A DNA stretch of 64,000 bases from Spisula solida. Lineage: Eukaryota > Mollusca > Bivalvia > Venerida > Mactridae. The notes beneath the pieces were generated by a model. That model ran no database searches. It was not told the origin of the DNA and saw only the letters and a list, made by a program, of their open reading frames with translations. Shown here in pieces: positions 47,938 to 60,757 of the stretch; position 1 is the first letter of the stretch, and each line of letters begins with the position of its first letter. The stretch lies in contig OX365948.1 in NCBI GenBank assembly GCA_947247005.1, forward strand, positions 7,936,001 to 8,000,000, written 5' to 3'. Both the position numbers and the translations under genes were made by a program.

Positions 47938-50900
47938 AATTGAAATGAGGCGACCAATGGAATGGTAGAAATTATTCCAACTTGGAATTTTATGGGGTTG
48001 TCTGCTGATACCAGGAACTGAAATTCCACAATTTCAAATGTCGAATTTCGCAATTTATACCAGATGCAAGCGTCTGTAACGTAACCTGGAGCTTGGAGAT
48101 GCAAACTTTAATTGGGTCTTCAAACGTGTACAAAGATAATTAATATTTATCATTTCTTTTGTATATTTTATGTCGTCAAAGTTTGTGATATTGAAACATG
48201 TTTGCTGTTGTCATAAGATGTATTTATTGTAATTGCTCGGACACGTTATTGTCATTTTGCACTTCGATTCGCGCATGCGCAGACAAACAACTTAAAATTC
48301 AACTACATGGCTGATATTATTATTATTATTATTATTATTATTACACATACAGACCACCTTAACAGTAATTTCATAATTACCAGGTCCATTATCGGATCCA
48401 TGTTGTTCTTTATTGAATCTTAACGACCAACTAGATAAAGGAAGCGTGTATATAAAGAATGGTCTTAGCAATGAGGTTTTACTGTAATACAAAACTTTGG
48501 TTTGATATTCAATAATATGGTTTCTTAGCACAAGTGGCCGCTTAATCGGATGATCATTAAAATATAACCGTTTGTATATAACAACTCAACAGTACAGTGT
48601 ATTTGGTTTATTTATGGAGAACTTTTTTCAATAACTATTTGCATAATATTGATTTAACCTGTTTGTTAAAGCTAATAATTTGCTAGTCGGTCACTATGAT
48701 AACTTTGTTTAATGAGTTACTGACGTTTTGTCTAGAGTATATTTGTTTATTTGCTTGCTTCCAGTACCCTAAGTAAAGATATTTGTGCTCTTTGGCGATA
48801 CACTAGGACCAACTCGATCACGGAACCTATTCCAATTAATAAATGGTCTGTATCTATTATTTAGAAAATAAAATTCCACGAAATAATCACCTCTAAAATT
48901 CTCCATTTTATCAACATTCTGGAACTTTAAACAATTTTACAGACAGAGCAGCATATTGAGACAGCAGTAAACACCGAATGTGAACACCAGGATCTTGTGT
49001 AGGAAACACTTGACAGCGGATATGAAGAGATCTAACCACCGTTTGTGACGTCACATTTGCCAAAACATTGCGAAAAATAGATCTGCGTTCGTTTTCTCAA
49101 AGCTTTCATTAAAGCCGGCGACATCGTTTTGCAGAGATTTACTATTGATCGTTCTTCCTTGGTACGGTACGGTTTTACTCTGATAAATGTGAGTGTTATA
49201 TGAATGTACGGATATATGTGTTGATAAGTATGTGGCATTCGACCAACATACGTCATTATAATACGATTGATTCTCTACATGGAGAGCCATGTTGTTTTCA
49301 GTTGTTCTTAAATATAATTTACAAACACAAGGTTAGAAGTTCTGTTGATTAGCGAGTTGAACATTTTATGTTTACTAACAAATATCTTCAGCCCACGAGT
49401 TGAACATTCCGTGTTTACTAACCAATATGTTCAGCCCACACAGTCTATATACGCCCCCAATATACGTGGGTACTGTATAATGAGCGATAAATTGACAACA
49501 ATGAATGGAACATCATGCATCGTGTACCATCTGCTACATTGTTAACGACTATTTATATTTGACCAGGTCAATGTCGGGGAGAGTCGAGTCTGTCTTACGG
49601 TGTTGAAGTGTTACAAACTGAACGTATATCAATCACATAGAACCAAATCTAGTTACAACATCCCGAAACTGTGGCAAAGTGTCGGGAATTACTATTGTAC
49701 TGCGAGTGTTTAAGCTCTGTGTCTATATGATATCATCTATTTGCTGTCATCAGTCATATTGAAACGATGTGAATGTTAATATTATTGTATAGTTTTGCTT
49801 GATTTCCTTTCTTTTAAATTAGAAAACGTATATCGGATTATTACCGCGCGGTATCGATTTCGCGGGACCAGCTCTGCTTTAATTTCCACGAATGTATAAT
49901 TGCTGAAGTCATAGAAGTCTACCATCTTTCAGTAACTTATCAATATGCCCATTTACCGATATAGCAGAACGAAAATAAAACATACACATTTTTCATAACT
50001 AAATGTCCCCATGAAAAGTAGACCTGTGACAAAGTACCAGATACATATATTTTATTTTATTTTCGTCTCATTTATGTACATACATATAAGAAACACAGTT
50101 AACGTAACAGGTAAAATTAAGTACACATCCATTCAATCTTGAATTATAGGAGACGTACACGAGCTATTGCATTTTATATGGCCATAAAGTGTTCATATAA
50201 TGCGAATAGACAGTTTGTGAAGCGTGTAAGACAAAATAAATAAATAACCAATAAAGGGCTTTTATAAAGCCATAAACACGATAACACAACGTAAATTTCA
50301 TAATAACACATTGTAAAATTTGTATAGTACATTTGTATATACAAAACATTTTTAGGTTAGAAATAACAAATACAGAGTATCTAAAAAACTACTACTCTTA
50401 AAGGAGCCCCTATCATATGCCTTGTCTTATCTGGGTACTTACAACCGCCAACAAATACTTGTAAGATGAGTAATAATTGTTACGGACTGATATGATGTTT
50501 TACATCTGCGATTGTCAATGGGTTACTTGGAAAGGCAAATCTACACATGGATTTTATACACTTTGGAATATAATAACACTATGTGAATACAAGCCAAAGA
50601 CCCACCGTTAGTTTGCTTATTTGACCAGTTTAGTCACTTATCTCCATGGTTCTAAGATAAATATGTGAACGGATTTGTATAGTTCGTTATTGCTCCGAAT
50701 GGACGGTGAAGGGAAGGGTGCGATCACGTGACCACTCGTATCGTCTGTATGTAGCCAGTTATACATTACAATAATAGTTTTCTTAAAGGGAGTTCTGCTA
50801 ATGAAACAAGCCAACAGCATAACATCCTTAACCTGTGACTCGCCAGAAATATAAACCCAATCAATTTTAGACTTCGAACCGAAAGTTTGGAAATTTCCGT

Positions 50901-52480
50901 GACATGAAAAATTCATTTTATTGAGCATTACACCTGGTTACAATTACATACACATGCGCCATATAAGTATTTTGTTAAAATGTTAAGGTAGATAATGGTT
51001 TTTGACTGACATATCCAGTATAAACTGACCTTAATGCTATCTGTTGTCAATGACATTTTTACCAGCAGGACCAAACAGCACTGACGAATATACAATACTG
51101 GTCGCTTTTTAGCAAAAAATGAACACCTACTGTGCCCGGAAATCTGAATTATCCGACTTTTCTTGCCGGTACCTTAGTTGCGAGCCGAGTATACTTTATT
51201 ACCCGCGACCGACGTTTCTTGGATGTACGTGTCAAACGATTTGTCTATGGAGGAGCATGTGACCTTTTATCAGTCTGGCTTACGATTCAAATTAAAAAAG
51301 GGCATTCTGTAAGAATGTCGTGAAACAGACTAATTAAACCGGTCGTTCCTGGATTTCAAATTTCTCTTGAGCGAAAATAGTTTCATTTTTTGTAATGTGA
51401 CCGGATTGGTGGGTTTTAACTATCACCTGATCGGTATTTTTATGCAACCAATGAATTTACACAAAAAATGGCTGACAAAGCTGTCGTTCGTGTGTATTGA
51501 TCTCTGTGTTCGAATTCGAACTAATTGGGATTATTGGATTTAAAATGAATTTGACATGGTAACAACTTGAATTTATAGAACTTGGAAGATAAGCAGGAGT
51601 GTCGTTAAGTAATAGCATTTTGGTTTGTACCATATGTATATACAGTTTAAATGTATTTTTTTTTAGAATTATAACTATGTGTTAGACGTACGTCTGTAGA
51701 CATAATACATTTGTATGCAATTTCTTCTTTAAAATAAATTTATTGATAAACTGAACAGCATATTTTGTGATTTATTGCTTTGTATAGTTCACACCAGAAC
51801 AACATCGGTTTGGAGACACCCACTTTGACCGTTGTTCAAAGTAATAACTTTATAGTCGCTTTTGGAGCAAACAATTTAAGAAAAAAGAGGATTCGTCCGA
51901 TAGAAATAAAACAAATCATTATCCTAACATACCGAAAACACTTTTAGATAATAGCACAAAACACGGCTCCATTTGAGAATTTATAAAGCTGCAGTTTCAT
52001 TGGAAATGTTATCTTAATAAGTACACATTTCAGCAATAAATACGCCTGTAATTAAATAAATTTGGCAGCTTGATTTCATCTGAATAGAAAAACCTAATCA
52101 CTTAAAAAATAGCGTTAAACTATTTAAGAAATGGTTCCGAGAGAATTGCCGATCAATTGCATGAATTATGCAACTATATTGCATAGCCATTCTGTCTAGC
52201 ATTGCAATTGATGCTGTCCACTTTTTAATTGAAATTGCTTAATGACTTAATTAACATTTTTTGATATAACCATGTCTTTAATTAACAAGTTATTCCAAAT
52301 ATTGTAATGACCACGGAACTGTTTCAATGCGTACACACCTGTGTACATGTAACAATACTTACAACATGAATACGTAGAAGTATACGTTATACAACACGAA
52401 GACAGAACAGTAGGGTAATACTCGTGTCAAAAACAACAATATTAAACGGCAACAACACTCGTAGAAGTATCAACAATACC
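47938..52480. other. No gene recognised
   Basis: AT-rich DNA with an (ATT)n tract and short unsupported frames (for example 50928-50638 minus, 96 codons; 49256-49032 minus, 74 codons). AATAAA motifs at about 48838 and 48867 could serve the preceding gene but are 900 bp away. Nothing else was seen. Confidence 0.4.
48315..48342. repeat. (ATT)n microsatellite
   Basis: Nine units. Confidence 0.95.
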
Positions 52481-52720
52481 AGGGCTGGTATTCACGAAAC
52501 ATCTTAAATTTTTTTTTTAATATTTTGAATGAAGTTAAAAAATTGAGTTGCACATGTTTCCCAAGAAACAAAGAATAACACTATTTTTGTGATTTTTGTT
52601 GCTCTTCACACAGTGATTCTAGATTTGTAAAATATGGGTAATCGTGCAACAATAGAAACACCAATAACATCAACAGTAGCCGCAGTAACAACACCATCAC
52701 AACAACAACACTACATGATT
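52430..52720. repeat. AAC-rich low-complexity DNA with a MITE end
   Basis: Irregular acaacaa/caacaacac runs surround the motif agggctggtattcacgaaac at about 52487. This is the inverse of the end of the 10410-11294 insertion. Confidence 0.5.
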
Positions 52721-53292
52721 AGATGAGATGATTTAGATGATAGGATTGCAGCAGGATATGGTATGTACTGTAATTACCAGAGACACCAGTATCATGGTAA
52801 TTATACATAACATTCAGTTGCAACGAAGCAGATGTTAGGAGTTACTTACAATAGTCTACAGTACAATAGATATGTTGTACCTCTCAGATGATACCTCGAC
52901 ATGTAAATGTTGTTCTAGAGAGTCAGACATGCTTTATGCCAAACTTCGTAAAAATGACATGGTGAAGAAAGACCAAAGGCGCACGCCCTTATTTTGGTTA
53001 CTGACGAGAATATTGGTACAAATGGCAAACATAATACCGGTATTCCGATTCTGGTAACCTCAACTAAAAATATTTAGTTTAGATTTAGAAAGTAGATTTA
53101 CTAGATCTACACGGAATAAAACAATGATGACAGAATAAAACGTTTTCCTACCTACCTATTTTTTCAACATATTACCAGAAACACAAAACTTATTTGTTTT
53201 GTCCTAACAACAGACAGCAATCCAGCTGAGGAAGAATCCCCTTACCTTTATACATTCTACAACCCGGTTAGGGTTAACATCTGTAGAGGTTA
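52721..53292. other. No gene recognised
   Basis: A 61-codon frame at 52872-53057 has no recognisable features. Confidence 0.4.
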
Positions 53293-54542
53293 ATGGTTAA
53301 TGGTGAGTTATTTGAAGTCAACTACAATAACCGGGTTACACAGGGTCGTAATGACCATGATAAAGACTCGTTACAGAGAACGATAGTGTAGGTAATGAAT
53401 GATGATTTGTGCGTGTTTCTAGAATTCTTGAAGTCTTATAAATTAATGCTTCGTGTTGAATTATTACCATTTATATGTTAAAACGTGTATCGAATGATGT
53501 CACGAAAAGTAGCATTCCTTCTGGACCGAAAAAACCCACTTACAATTTCAATTTAATAATACTAGAACATAGGTTGATCAGAGACTAGTCTAAAATACCC
53601 TTTACCGAAAATTAAGGGCTCCGGTAAATTTACCGCAAATAACTACCTATTTGCGGTAAACTATTTTTGAAGCAGATTGTCTGCCACGATTTTGCCACAA
53701 AGAAATTTGAATATTGCAAATATAATCATCAAAGGACACTTGCCGCAAAAGTGCCGCAAACTAATTTGCATGGTTAAAGTGCGGAAAACTAACATCATAT
53801 ACATGTATTGGTCAAGTTTCAGAAGGAGACTGGATTATGGTGGAACTTTGTCATACGCCTTGGAAATGTCCAGTAAGACAGTATCGAGTAGTGTATTATT
53901 TAGGCGTTAGAGCCTAATCTACTATTATACTGGGATAGTGCAATTTTCTTTCAAAAGCGTTTTCGTCTTCAAACGTAAGTTGTTGAATAAAAGTAGTATT
54001 GTATTATGATTTACAACGTTTACTCCTAAAGTTAGACAAAAAAATTAAACAAGGCAGTCCAAAATATTGCTATAATCCCCCGCCGCCTTAATGAACAGAG
54101 AAATTGTCCAATAAGTTACACATTTGCTATGAGTTCATGCAATTTGGCCCAGGTGTTAAAGAATGGAGCGGATGGGAAATGTAAGGTTCAAACCTTTGAC
54201 CTTTTAATTGTGACCTTGCCCTTGAACCGTCTGTAAGTCATCTTTATTAGTCACACATTTGGTATCAGTTTCATGCAATTCGTCCCAGGCGTTAAAAGTT
54301 ATGGAGTGTACACGAAATGTAAGATTTAAACCTCTGACCTTGAACTGTGACCTTGACCCCGCATGGTTGAAATGTTGGTTCTACATGTCGGCTTTATTAG
54401 TTATACATTTGGTATGAGTTTCATGCAATTCGACCCAGCCATTAAAAAGTTAAAGAGCGGACATAAAATGTGAGATTTAAACTTTTGACCTTGAGCTTTG
54501 ACCTTGAATCAGCATGGTTGGAATATGGGTTCTGCACGTCGT
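53293..54542. repeat. First copy of a 1250-bp tandem duplication
   Basis: Every stretch compared is identical to 54546-55795, including the same 77-codon frame at 53677-53910 and 54930-55163. It holds unique flank, a hairpin (tttaccgcaaata/tatttgcggtaaa, 53629-53660) and the first part of a pearl/HINE-like element from about 54069. The inner breakpoint lies within that element's tandem repeats. Confidence 0.92.
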
Positions 54543-54545
54543 ATT

Positions 54546-55795
54546 ATGGTTAATGGTGAGTTATTTGAAGTCAACTACAATAACCGGGTTACACAGGGTC
54601 GTAATGACCATGATAAAGACTCGTTACAGAGAACGATAGTGTAGGTAATGAATGATGATTTGTGCGTGTTTCTAGAATTCTTGAAGTCTTATAAATTAAT
54701 GCTTCGTGTTGAATTATTACCATTTATATGTTAAAACGTGTATCGAATGATGTCACGAAAAGTAGCATTCCTTCTGGACCGAAAAAACCCACTTACAATT
54801 TCAATTTAATAATACTAGAACATAGGTTGATCAGAGACTAGTCTAAAATACCCTTTACCGAAAATTAAGGGCTCCGGTAAATTTACCGCAAATAACTACC
54901 TATTTGCGGTAAACTATTTTTGAAGCAGATTGTCTGCCACGATTTTGCCACAAAGAAATTTGAATATTGCAAATATAATCATCAAAGGACACTTGCCGCA
55001 AAAGTGCCGCAAACTAATTTGCATGGTTAAAGTGCGGAAAACTAACATCATATACATGTATTGGTCAAGTTTCAGAAGGAGACTGGATTATGGTGGAACT
55101 TTGTCATACGCCTTGGAAATGTCCAGTAAGACAGTATCGAGTAGTGTATTATTTAGGCGTTAGAGCCTAATCTACTATTATACTGGGATAGTGCAATTTT
55201 CTTTCAAAAGCGTTTTCGTCTTCAAACGTAAGTTGTTGAATAAAAGTAGTATTGTATTATGATTTACAACGTTTACTCCTAAAGTTAGACAAAAAAATTA
55301 AACAAGGCAGTCCAAAATATTGCTATAATCCCCCGCCGCCTTAATGAACAGAGAAATTGTCCAATAAGTTACACATTTGCTATGAGTTCATGCAATTTGG
55401 CCCAGGTGTTAAAGAATGGAGCGGATGGGAAATGTAAGGTTCAAACCTTTGACCTTTTAATTGTGACCTTGCCCTTGAACCGTCTGTAAGTCATCTTTAT
55501 TAGTCACACATTTGGTATCAGTTTCATGCAATTCGTCCCAGGCGTTAAAAGTTATGGAGTGTACACGAAATGTAAGATTTAAACCTCTGACCTTGAACTG
55601 TGACCTTGACCCCGCATGGTTGAAATGTTGGTTCTACATGTCGGCTTTATTAGTTATACATTTGGTATGAGTTTCATGCAATTCGACCCAGCCATTAAAA
55701 AGTTAAAGAGCGGACATAAAATGTGAGATTTAAACTTTTGACCTTGAGCTTTGACCTTGAATCAGCATGGTTGGAATATGGGTTCTGCACGTCGT
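54546..55795. repeat. Second copy of the 1250-bp tandem duplication
   Basis: Offset by 1253 bases from the first copy, with three bases (att) at the junction. It continues without interruption into the full tandem-repeat element. The absence of differences means either a very recent event or an assembly artefact such as an unmerged haplotype. Confidence 0.92.
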
Positions 55796-56890
55796 CATCA
55801 TTAGTTACATATTTGGTATCAGTTTCATGCAATTCGGCCCAGGCATTAAAAGGTTATGGAGAGGACACGAAATGCAAGATTCAAACTTTTGACCTTAAAT
55901 TGTGACCTTGACCTTGAATTGACATGGTTGGGTTATGGGTTCTGCACGTCGTCTTTATTAGTTACACATTTGGTATGAGTTTATGCAAATCGGCCCAGGA
56001 ATTAAAACGTTATGGAACGGACACATATGTAAAATTCGAACCTTTGACCTTGAATTGTGACCTTGACCTTGAACCGGCATGGTTGGAATGTGGGTTCTGC
56101 ACGTCGTATTTATTAGTTACACATTGGTATGATTTTCATGCAATTCAGTCCAGGCATTAGAAAGATATGGAACGGACACAAATGTAAGATTCAAACCTTT
56201 GACCTTGAATTGTGACCTTGACCTTGCACTGGCATGGTCTGAATATGGGTTCTGCACGTCGTCTTTATTAGTTTCACGTTAGGTATGAGTTTCATGCAAT
56301 TGGGCCCAGGCATTGAAAAGTTATTGAACGGACACGAATGTAAGATTCAAACCTTTGACCTTGAATTGTGACCTTGACCTTGAACCGGTATGGTTGGAAT
56401 GTGAGTTCTGCACGTCGTCTTTATTAGTTACACATTTAGTATGACTTTCATGCAACTCGGCCCTGGCATTAGAAAGATATTGAACGGACACGAATATAAG
56501 ATTCAAACCTTTGACCTTAAACTGTGACCTTGACCTTGAACCGGCATGGTTGGAATGTGGGTTCTGCACGTCGTCTTTATTAGTTATACATTTGGTATGA
56601 GTTTCATGCAATTCGACCCAGGCCTTAAACAGTTATGGAACGGACATGAAATTTAAGATTCAAACCTTTGACCTTGAATTGTGACCTTGACCTTGAACTG
56701 GCACGGTTGGAATATGGGGTTGCACGTCGTCTTCATTAGTTACACATTTGGTACGACTTTCATGCAATTCGGCCAAGGCATTAAAAAGTTAGAGAGCGGA
56801 CACGATTTTGTTACGGACGGACGGACACACGGACGCAAGGACGGAGACCATTACTGTAATCCCCTCCCACTTCGTGGTGGGGGATTAAAA
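55322..56890. mobile_element. Pearl/HINE-like non-autonomous element 2
   Basis: It starts with ctataatcccccgccgcctt, whose ccccc/ggggg core is complementary to the right-end hairpin. The body has about nine units with a period of 155-157 bp, for example ttctgcacgtcgt at 55784, 55941, 56096, 56251, 56407 and 56563. Each unit carries tttgaccttgaattgtgacc and ttggtatgagtttcatgcaa. Next come ggacggacggacacacggac and a terminal hairpin. The minus-strand frame at 56611-56321 is translated repeat. Confidence 0.75.
56858..56886. other. Terminal hairpin of element 2
   Basis: The sequence aatcccctcccac pairs with gtggtgggggatt around ttc and is followed by a short A run. Confidence 0.85.
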
Positions 56891-57495
56891 AAGCAAATTT
56901 ATTTGAAGCATGGGAGTGATTACATGGCAAATCTTGATCGTTCACATTGAACATGGCATTACTAGTCAAAGTTTGTTGTTGGAGACATAGTCAATAATAT
57001 AAGGAACGAACTCTTACAAAGAAATAATTATGAAACATATTTATGTACATGTATTATGCACAACTTCAATGACCTTGCAAACCGAAAGTAGAAAGATGGC
57101 AATGTTTCTTGAATATCTTTTAAAGTATACATTTTTCAGTCAAAAACTAAATAAGAGTTTATTTTCTGGAATTAAAATGTAAGCATGGAATGCGTTTTGG
57201 CTCGTGACATTTGCCAATGTGTGTATTTGTGAACGTGTACTGAAAGGCACACACATTCTTTGAAACAAACTATTTTAAAAGGATGGCCTTTTTTAGCGAG
57301 TGGTTGGTGTTATGTTACAGTGATAGTATACATCCAATACAAGTCTGTCTGCTTGAGTCCTTGTATTTTCTTAAATATTCTGAATTATTGTGTACCATCC
57401 CCTACCACTTTTGATCACACTCCATTCCCTTAACTATACCTTGCTCTAGGTTATTGATGTTTATTACTATACCTTTAGTGTTTAACCATTTAGTG
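56891..57495. other. No gene recognised
   Basis: AT-rich DNA between element 2 and the LTR retrotransposon relic. Confidence 0.4.
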
Positions 57496-57670
57496 TTGTC
57501 ATGCCTATCAATTTTAGTAGTGGTATACATGCTAGTAATTGTCACATATATATGATTATCACGACTACACACAAATGCTCTCTGCAGGCAGCCATGTTAG
57601 ATTGCTGAAGAATACGGTCTTTGACGAACCACATGTGCTGTGTTTCTTCGTTATTACACCAGACATATAA
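57496..57670 (+). repeat. Possible 5' LTR remnant of a Gypsy-like retrotransposon
   Basis: The stretch begins tgttgtcatgcc and ends near ccagacataa. It is directly followed by tatctggcgacaaggatatc, a sequence of the kind seen at the primer-binding site just before gag. No matching 3' LTR lies in the window, so the LTR limits are a guess. Confidence 0.4.
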
Positions 57671-57701
57671 TATCTGGCGACAAGGATATCTACTCATACT
57701 C

Positions 57702-58665
57702 ATGTCTTCTTCGCTACCTACGTTTTCGCCGTTCGACGTCCAGAATGAATTCAACTCGCAGAACATTGCTAGTTTTCGTTGGAAGAAAAAGTTGAGTAAA
57801 TGCGTTAGACATTAAAGAAGACAGGAGGCAAAATGCACTCCTCCTTCACTAAGTAGGGGGATGCATACGGCATCTTTAATTCCTTTTCGGACGCAGAGAA
57901 AGGAATAGGCACCACAAGGGAGAGCACTGACACTAGAGGTGATACAGTGCAAGTTCCAAACGAATATCAGAAACTTTGTGAATCCTTCAATTCGTACTTT
58001 ACACCAAAGCAGAACTTAAGTATATAAGTTTCGTCAAGCAAAACAGGAAGCCGATGAGAACATTGACACTTGCTATATTCGATTACGTACACTTGCTGTC
58101 ACTTGTGACTTTCACAACAAGGATAATGGAATCTTGGCACGAATATAACAGGGTTATACTTCAACGTTATACTTCAACCAGAGTGAGAAGCCGTGCATAA
58201 CGTGATAACTTTTCTTTGGAAAAACTTATCGATGAAACTCGTTCACTTGAACTATCCGAAAATCATGCATTCAAAATGGAAGCATCTCAACCAGTGACCG
58301 TAAATGCCATTCATGACCGCAACTCTACCGGGCGTGGTTCACATAGTCGTTCGTCACGGGGTCGATCATCGAATCGAGTATACGATCGGGTCCCCTTGGT
58401 GACCGTGGACGGACACCACACGGTCTGGCTCGACAACGAGGATCTTATTCTGGGACTTGAGGGGGTCGTCTGTGCTGGAATTGTGTCAGAAACGTGAATC
58501 ATTCTGTCTGTCAAAGCCTACGGTCAAGAATGTAGAGCTTGTGGGAAGAAAAAACATTGGGCCAAGTAGTGTCCAACCCTGCAGATAAACATGTTTACAA
58601 ACTTTGCTGAGACTGTGAACGTTGAAAAGTGTGACAGTTCTAATGATGATTTTACCTTTTAAATT
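57702..58665 (+). pseudogene. Decayed gag of a Gypsy/Metaviridae-type LTR retrotransposon
   Basis: Translating piecewise across frameshifts and stops gives a recognisable Gag order. First comes an F-R-W-K-K segment after the start at 57702. A capsid-like part follows, containing EYQKLCESFNSYFTPKQNL (about 57960-58020) and an RLRTLAVTCDFHNKDN helix (about 58080-58125). Then there is an LELSENHAFKMEAS linker, an Arg/Ser/Gly-rich region and two zinc knuckles. The first knuckle is distorted. The second keeps C-x2-C-x4-H-x4-C spacing at about 58530-58573 but has a stop codon before its last cysteine. A short acidic DSSNDD piece near 58640 marks the start of the protease region, where similarity ends. 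Protease, reverse transcriptase and integrase are absent. There are several in-frame stops and frame changes, so it is inactive. Confidence 0.75.
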
Positions 58666-58689
58666 ACATATCAAATTTTGCAAAAATAG

Positions 58690-59345
58690 GTGTGCGTTCG
58701 AATACCACGATTTATGCTATACTTGGGGAGCTGGGTAGGTATCCCGTATTCGTTTTAGCTAAAGTAAGGTAATAAAACTCTTGTAAAAAAATATGTCAGA
58801 TAATGAATCTTTTATTCGACAGGTATTTGATGAACAACGCAAAACCAATAAAACGAACTGTTGGGCATAGAAAATGAAAATAATCTTTGATGAATTAGGA
58901 TGTACACATATTTTTGAAAACTTTGACTTAAATATGAATTATCTCACTTCTCTTAAAAGACGACTTCATGACCAATTTATTCAGGAGTGGCAATCAACTG
59001 TACGCGATATGTCAAGACTAGAATATTTAAAAAAAGAACGTTTTTGAGCGTTCGGATTACATTCGATTAATTGAGAATGATAATTTACGTAAACATATGA
59101 CATCTTTTAGACTATCTTCACATTCCCTTAATATAGAAACGGGTACAGCAAACAACATACCATTCTGTTTGCCTGACAACCAAAGACAACACTCTTGAGC
59201 GCACGCGTTCACGCTGTTGGTACAAATATTAGTCCGATGCGGAGTTTTTAAAGTACTTTTGAGATTACAATTCCAATATTACACACAACCTTATTGCACC
59301 CACTGTATGCATGACGTCTTTCAAGATTAATTTTGAAAATGTTTA
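58690..59345 (+). pseudogene. Decayed LINE fragment, C-terminal part of a reverse transcriptase protein
   Basis: In shifting frames the sequence gives an ILGELGRYPVFV segment (about 58715-58755) and a long stretch IIFDELGCTHIFENFDLNMN (about 58880-58940). Then follow a SLKRRLHDQFIQEW helix and a LRKHMTSFRLSSHSLNIETG block (about 59090-59145), ending in a damaged cysteine/histidine region. This is the arrangement downstream of the catalytic domain in several animal non-LTR retrotransposons. There is no catalytic core, several stops and at least three frameshifts. It abuts the gag relic directly, so one inserted into or beside the other. It is on the opposite strand from the LINE end at 34627-35138 and less well preserved. 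Confidence 0.65.
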
Positions 59346-59970
59346 ATGAAGATCTAGCTGTTCACTGCACAGTTAAAAGATAGCATTAAGTCAGACAGGA
59401 AGGTTGTTTCTATTCGTCAGCAAAGTGGAATTGAAAATACGGTGCAGTTATTGAGTTCAATGAGATGTTAAGTAACACACTACTATTCATGCGTAGTAGA
59501 CATTTAGTTTTTGCTTGCAGGTATATATTGTTCGATGGGTGATCAACAAATACGGGGGGGGGGGGGGGTGCTCTTAAATCTTATATAGTGTTAAAGACCG
59601 GGTACGATCTATTCTCGTTCACCTTTTTGAATTTGCATAGAACACCTCATTCGACAAATGCGAAGTTCGCAAGTACAAAAACGCTTTTTTGACAAAAACA
59701 AGAAAACATTGTCTGAAAACTACTCTTTACTATGTATGGGAAAACAAGCTTTTCAAGTTTAGTTTGGTCGTTCATGACCTGTTCCGATTTTCATGAAAAG
59801 AGGTGATGCAGATTGCAAATATGTATGTGTCTTTACTTATCTTTCTCATTCAAAGTCGTTTAGCTTATCGTACATCATCTGATAGATGGGATTAGGTGCT
59901 ATCAATCTCATGGTCTATGGGCTTATTTGACATTGCACATACGGTTTCCTTTCTTCTTGTGACTCTAATT
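59346..59970. other. No gene recognised; one poly-G run
   Basis: AT-rich DNA with 15 consecutive G at 59554-59568, the only such tract in the window. No upstream lipocalin exon was found here. Confidence 0.45.
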
Positions 59971-60112
59971 TGATTATACCGAACTTTTGATTATACCGAA
60001 CATTTGAGAATACCGAACATTTGTGAATACCGAACATTTGTGAATACCGAACATTTGATAATACCGAACATTTGTGAATACCGAACATTTGATAATACCG
60101 AACATACTAGTA
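59971..60112. repeat. 17-bp minisatellite
   Basis: Eight to nine units of aataccgaacatttgtg with minor variants (gat or gag for gtg), about 340 bases before the lipocalin exon. Confidence 0.92.
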
Positions 60113-60449
60113 TTTGACACCCGTACAAATCACATGAGGTCCGAATAGTGTTTGGTTTTCTAAACTACACTGCATATCTTTAGTGTATCATAATTAAAAT
60201 AAAATTAAAATGCTTAGATCGACAATGGGATCTCTGGCAGTTGATAATGTTAAATTGTGTTTGGCAACACAATCAGCTGGAAACGTAAGATGGCATTGAT
60301 GTCAAGGTGATACTTAAACTATATGTCGGGTACTAAGTATCAATCGCTATTCTTTTATATTCGCTATTATTCGCGCAATAAGTTCCTCGCGAATTCAAAG
60401 AGTTAGGAGTGTATTCATGTATGGTTTCAAAATGTTACACTTATTACAG
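60113..60449. other. Presumed intron before the lipocalin exon
   Basis: It ends in the acceptor cacttattacag. No coding exon was recognised in it. Confidence 0.5.
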
Positions 60450-60757
60450 GAGATCTTCTGAGTGGTAAAGTTGTTTTCGTGGCGACAGATTATAAAGATT
60501 TCATAGTTTGTTGGGGTTGTACGAAATCCTCGGTATACGGTGACATATGTGAAGATCCTTTAATCTGCGTGCAAACCAGAGTCCCTAATCCCGACAAGAA
60601 GACCGTGGCAAAAGTAAACTCTGCTTTAATGCAACATTTTGGTATCACTACTCAACAAATTGAGCAACACGTGGAACAAAATGGCGGTACGTGTATTCTG
60701 ACAAACTCCACACAAAGACACTGGCGCCACAACCCCAGACTTTGGATTAAATTATGA
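60450..60757 (+). CDS. Terminal exon of an apolipoprotein D-like lipocalin (partial gene)
   Basis: After a splice acceptor at 60449 the frame runs 102 codons to TGA at 60755. The start SGKVVFVATDYKDFIVCWGC matches the lipocalin beta-strand region around the conserved TDY motif (family form: V-x-A-T-D-Y-x-x-Y/F-x-x-V-x-x-C). It is followed by VQTRVPNPDKKTVAKVNSAL, the strand plus C-terminal alpha helix with the typical R-x-P-x-P-x-x-x-T-V pattern, and a late Q-x-G-G-T-C that would supply the terminal disulfide cysteine. Such proteins are usually secreted carriers of small hydrophobic ligands. The N-terminal half with the signal peptide and G-x-W motif must lie on upstream exons, which I could not find. 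A gtacgt at 60687 could act as an alternative donor. The last 19 residues or so lie in a foldback repeat. There is no ATG at the start of the frame, which agrees with an internal or terminal exon. Confidence 0.75.

Noticed and set aside
47805..48104. 99-codon minus-strand frame
   Set aside because: It overlaps the candidate plus-strand exon. The adjacent splice signals (a long pyrimidine tract and cag) are oriented for the plus strand, and no domain was recognised. It remains a minor alternative.
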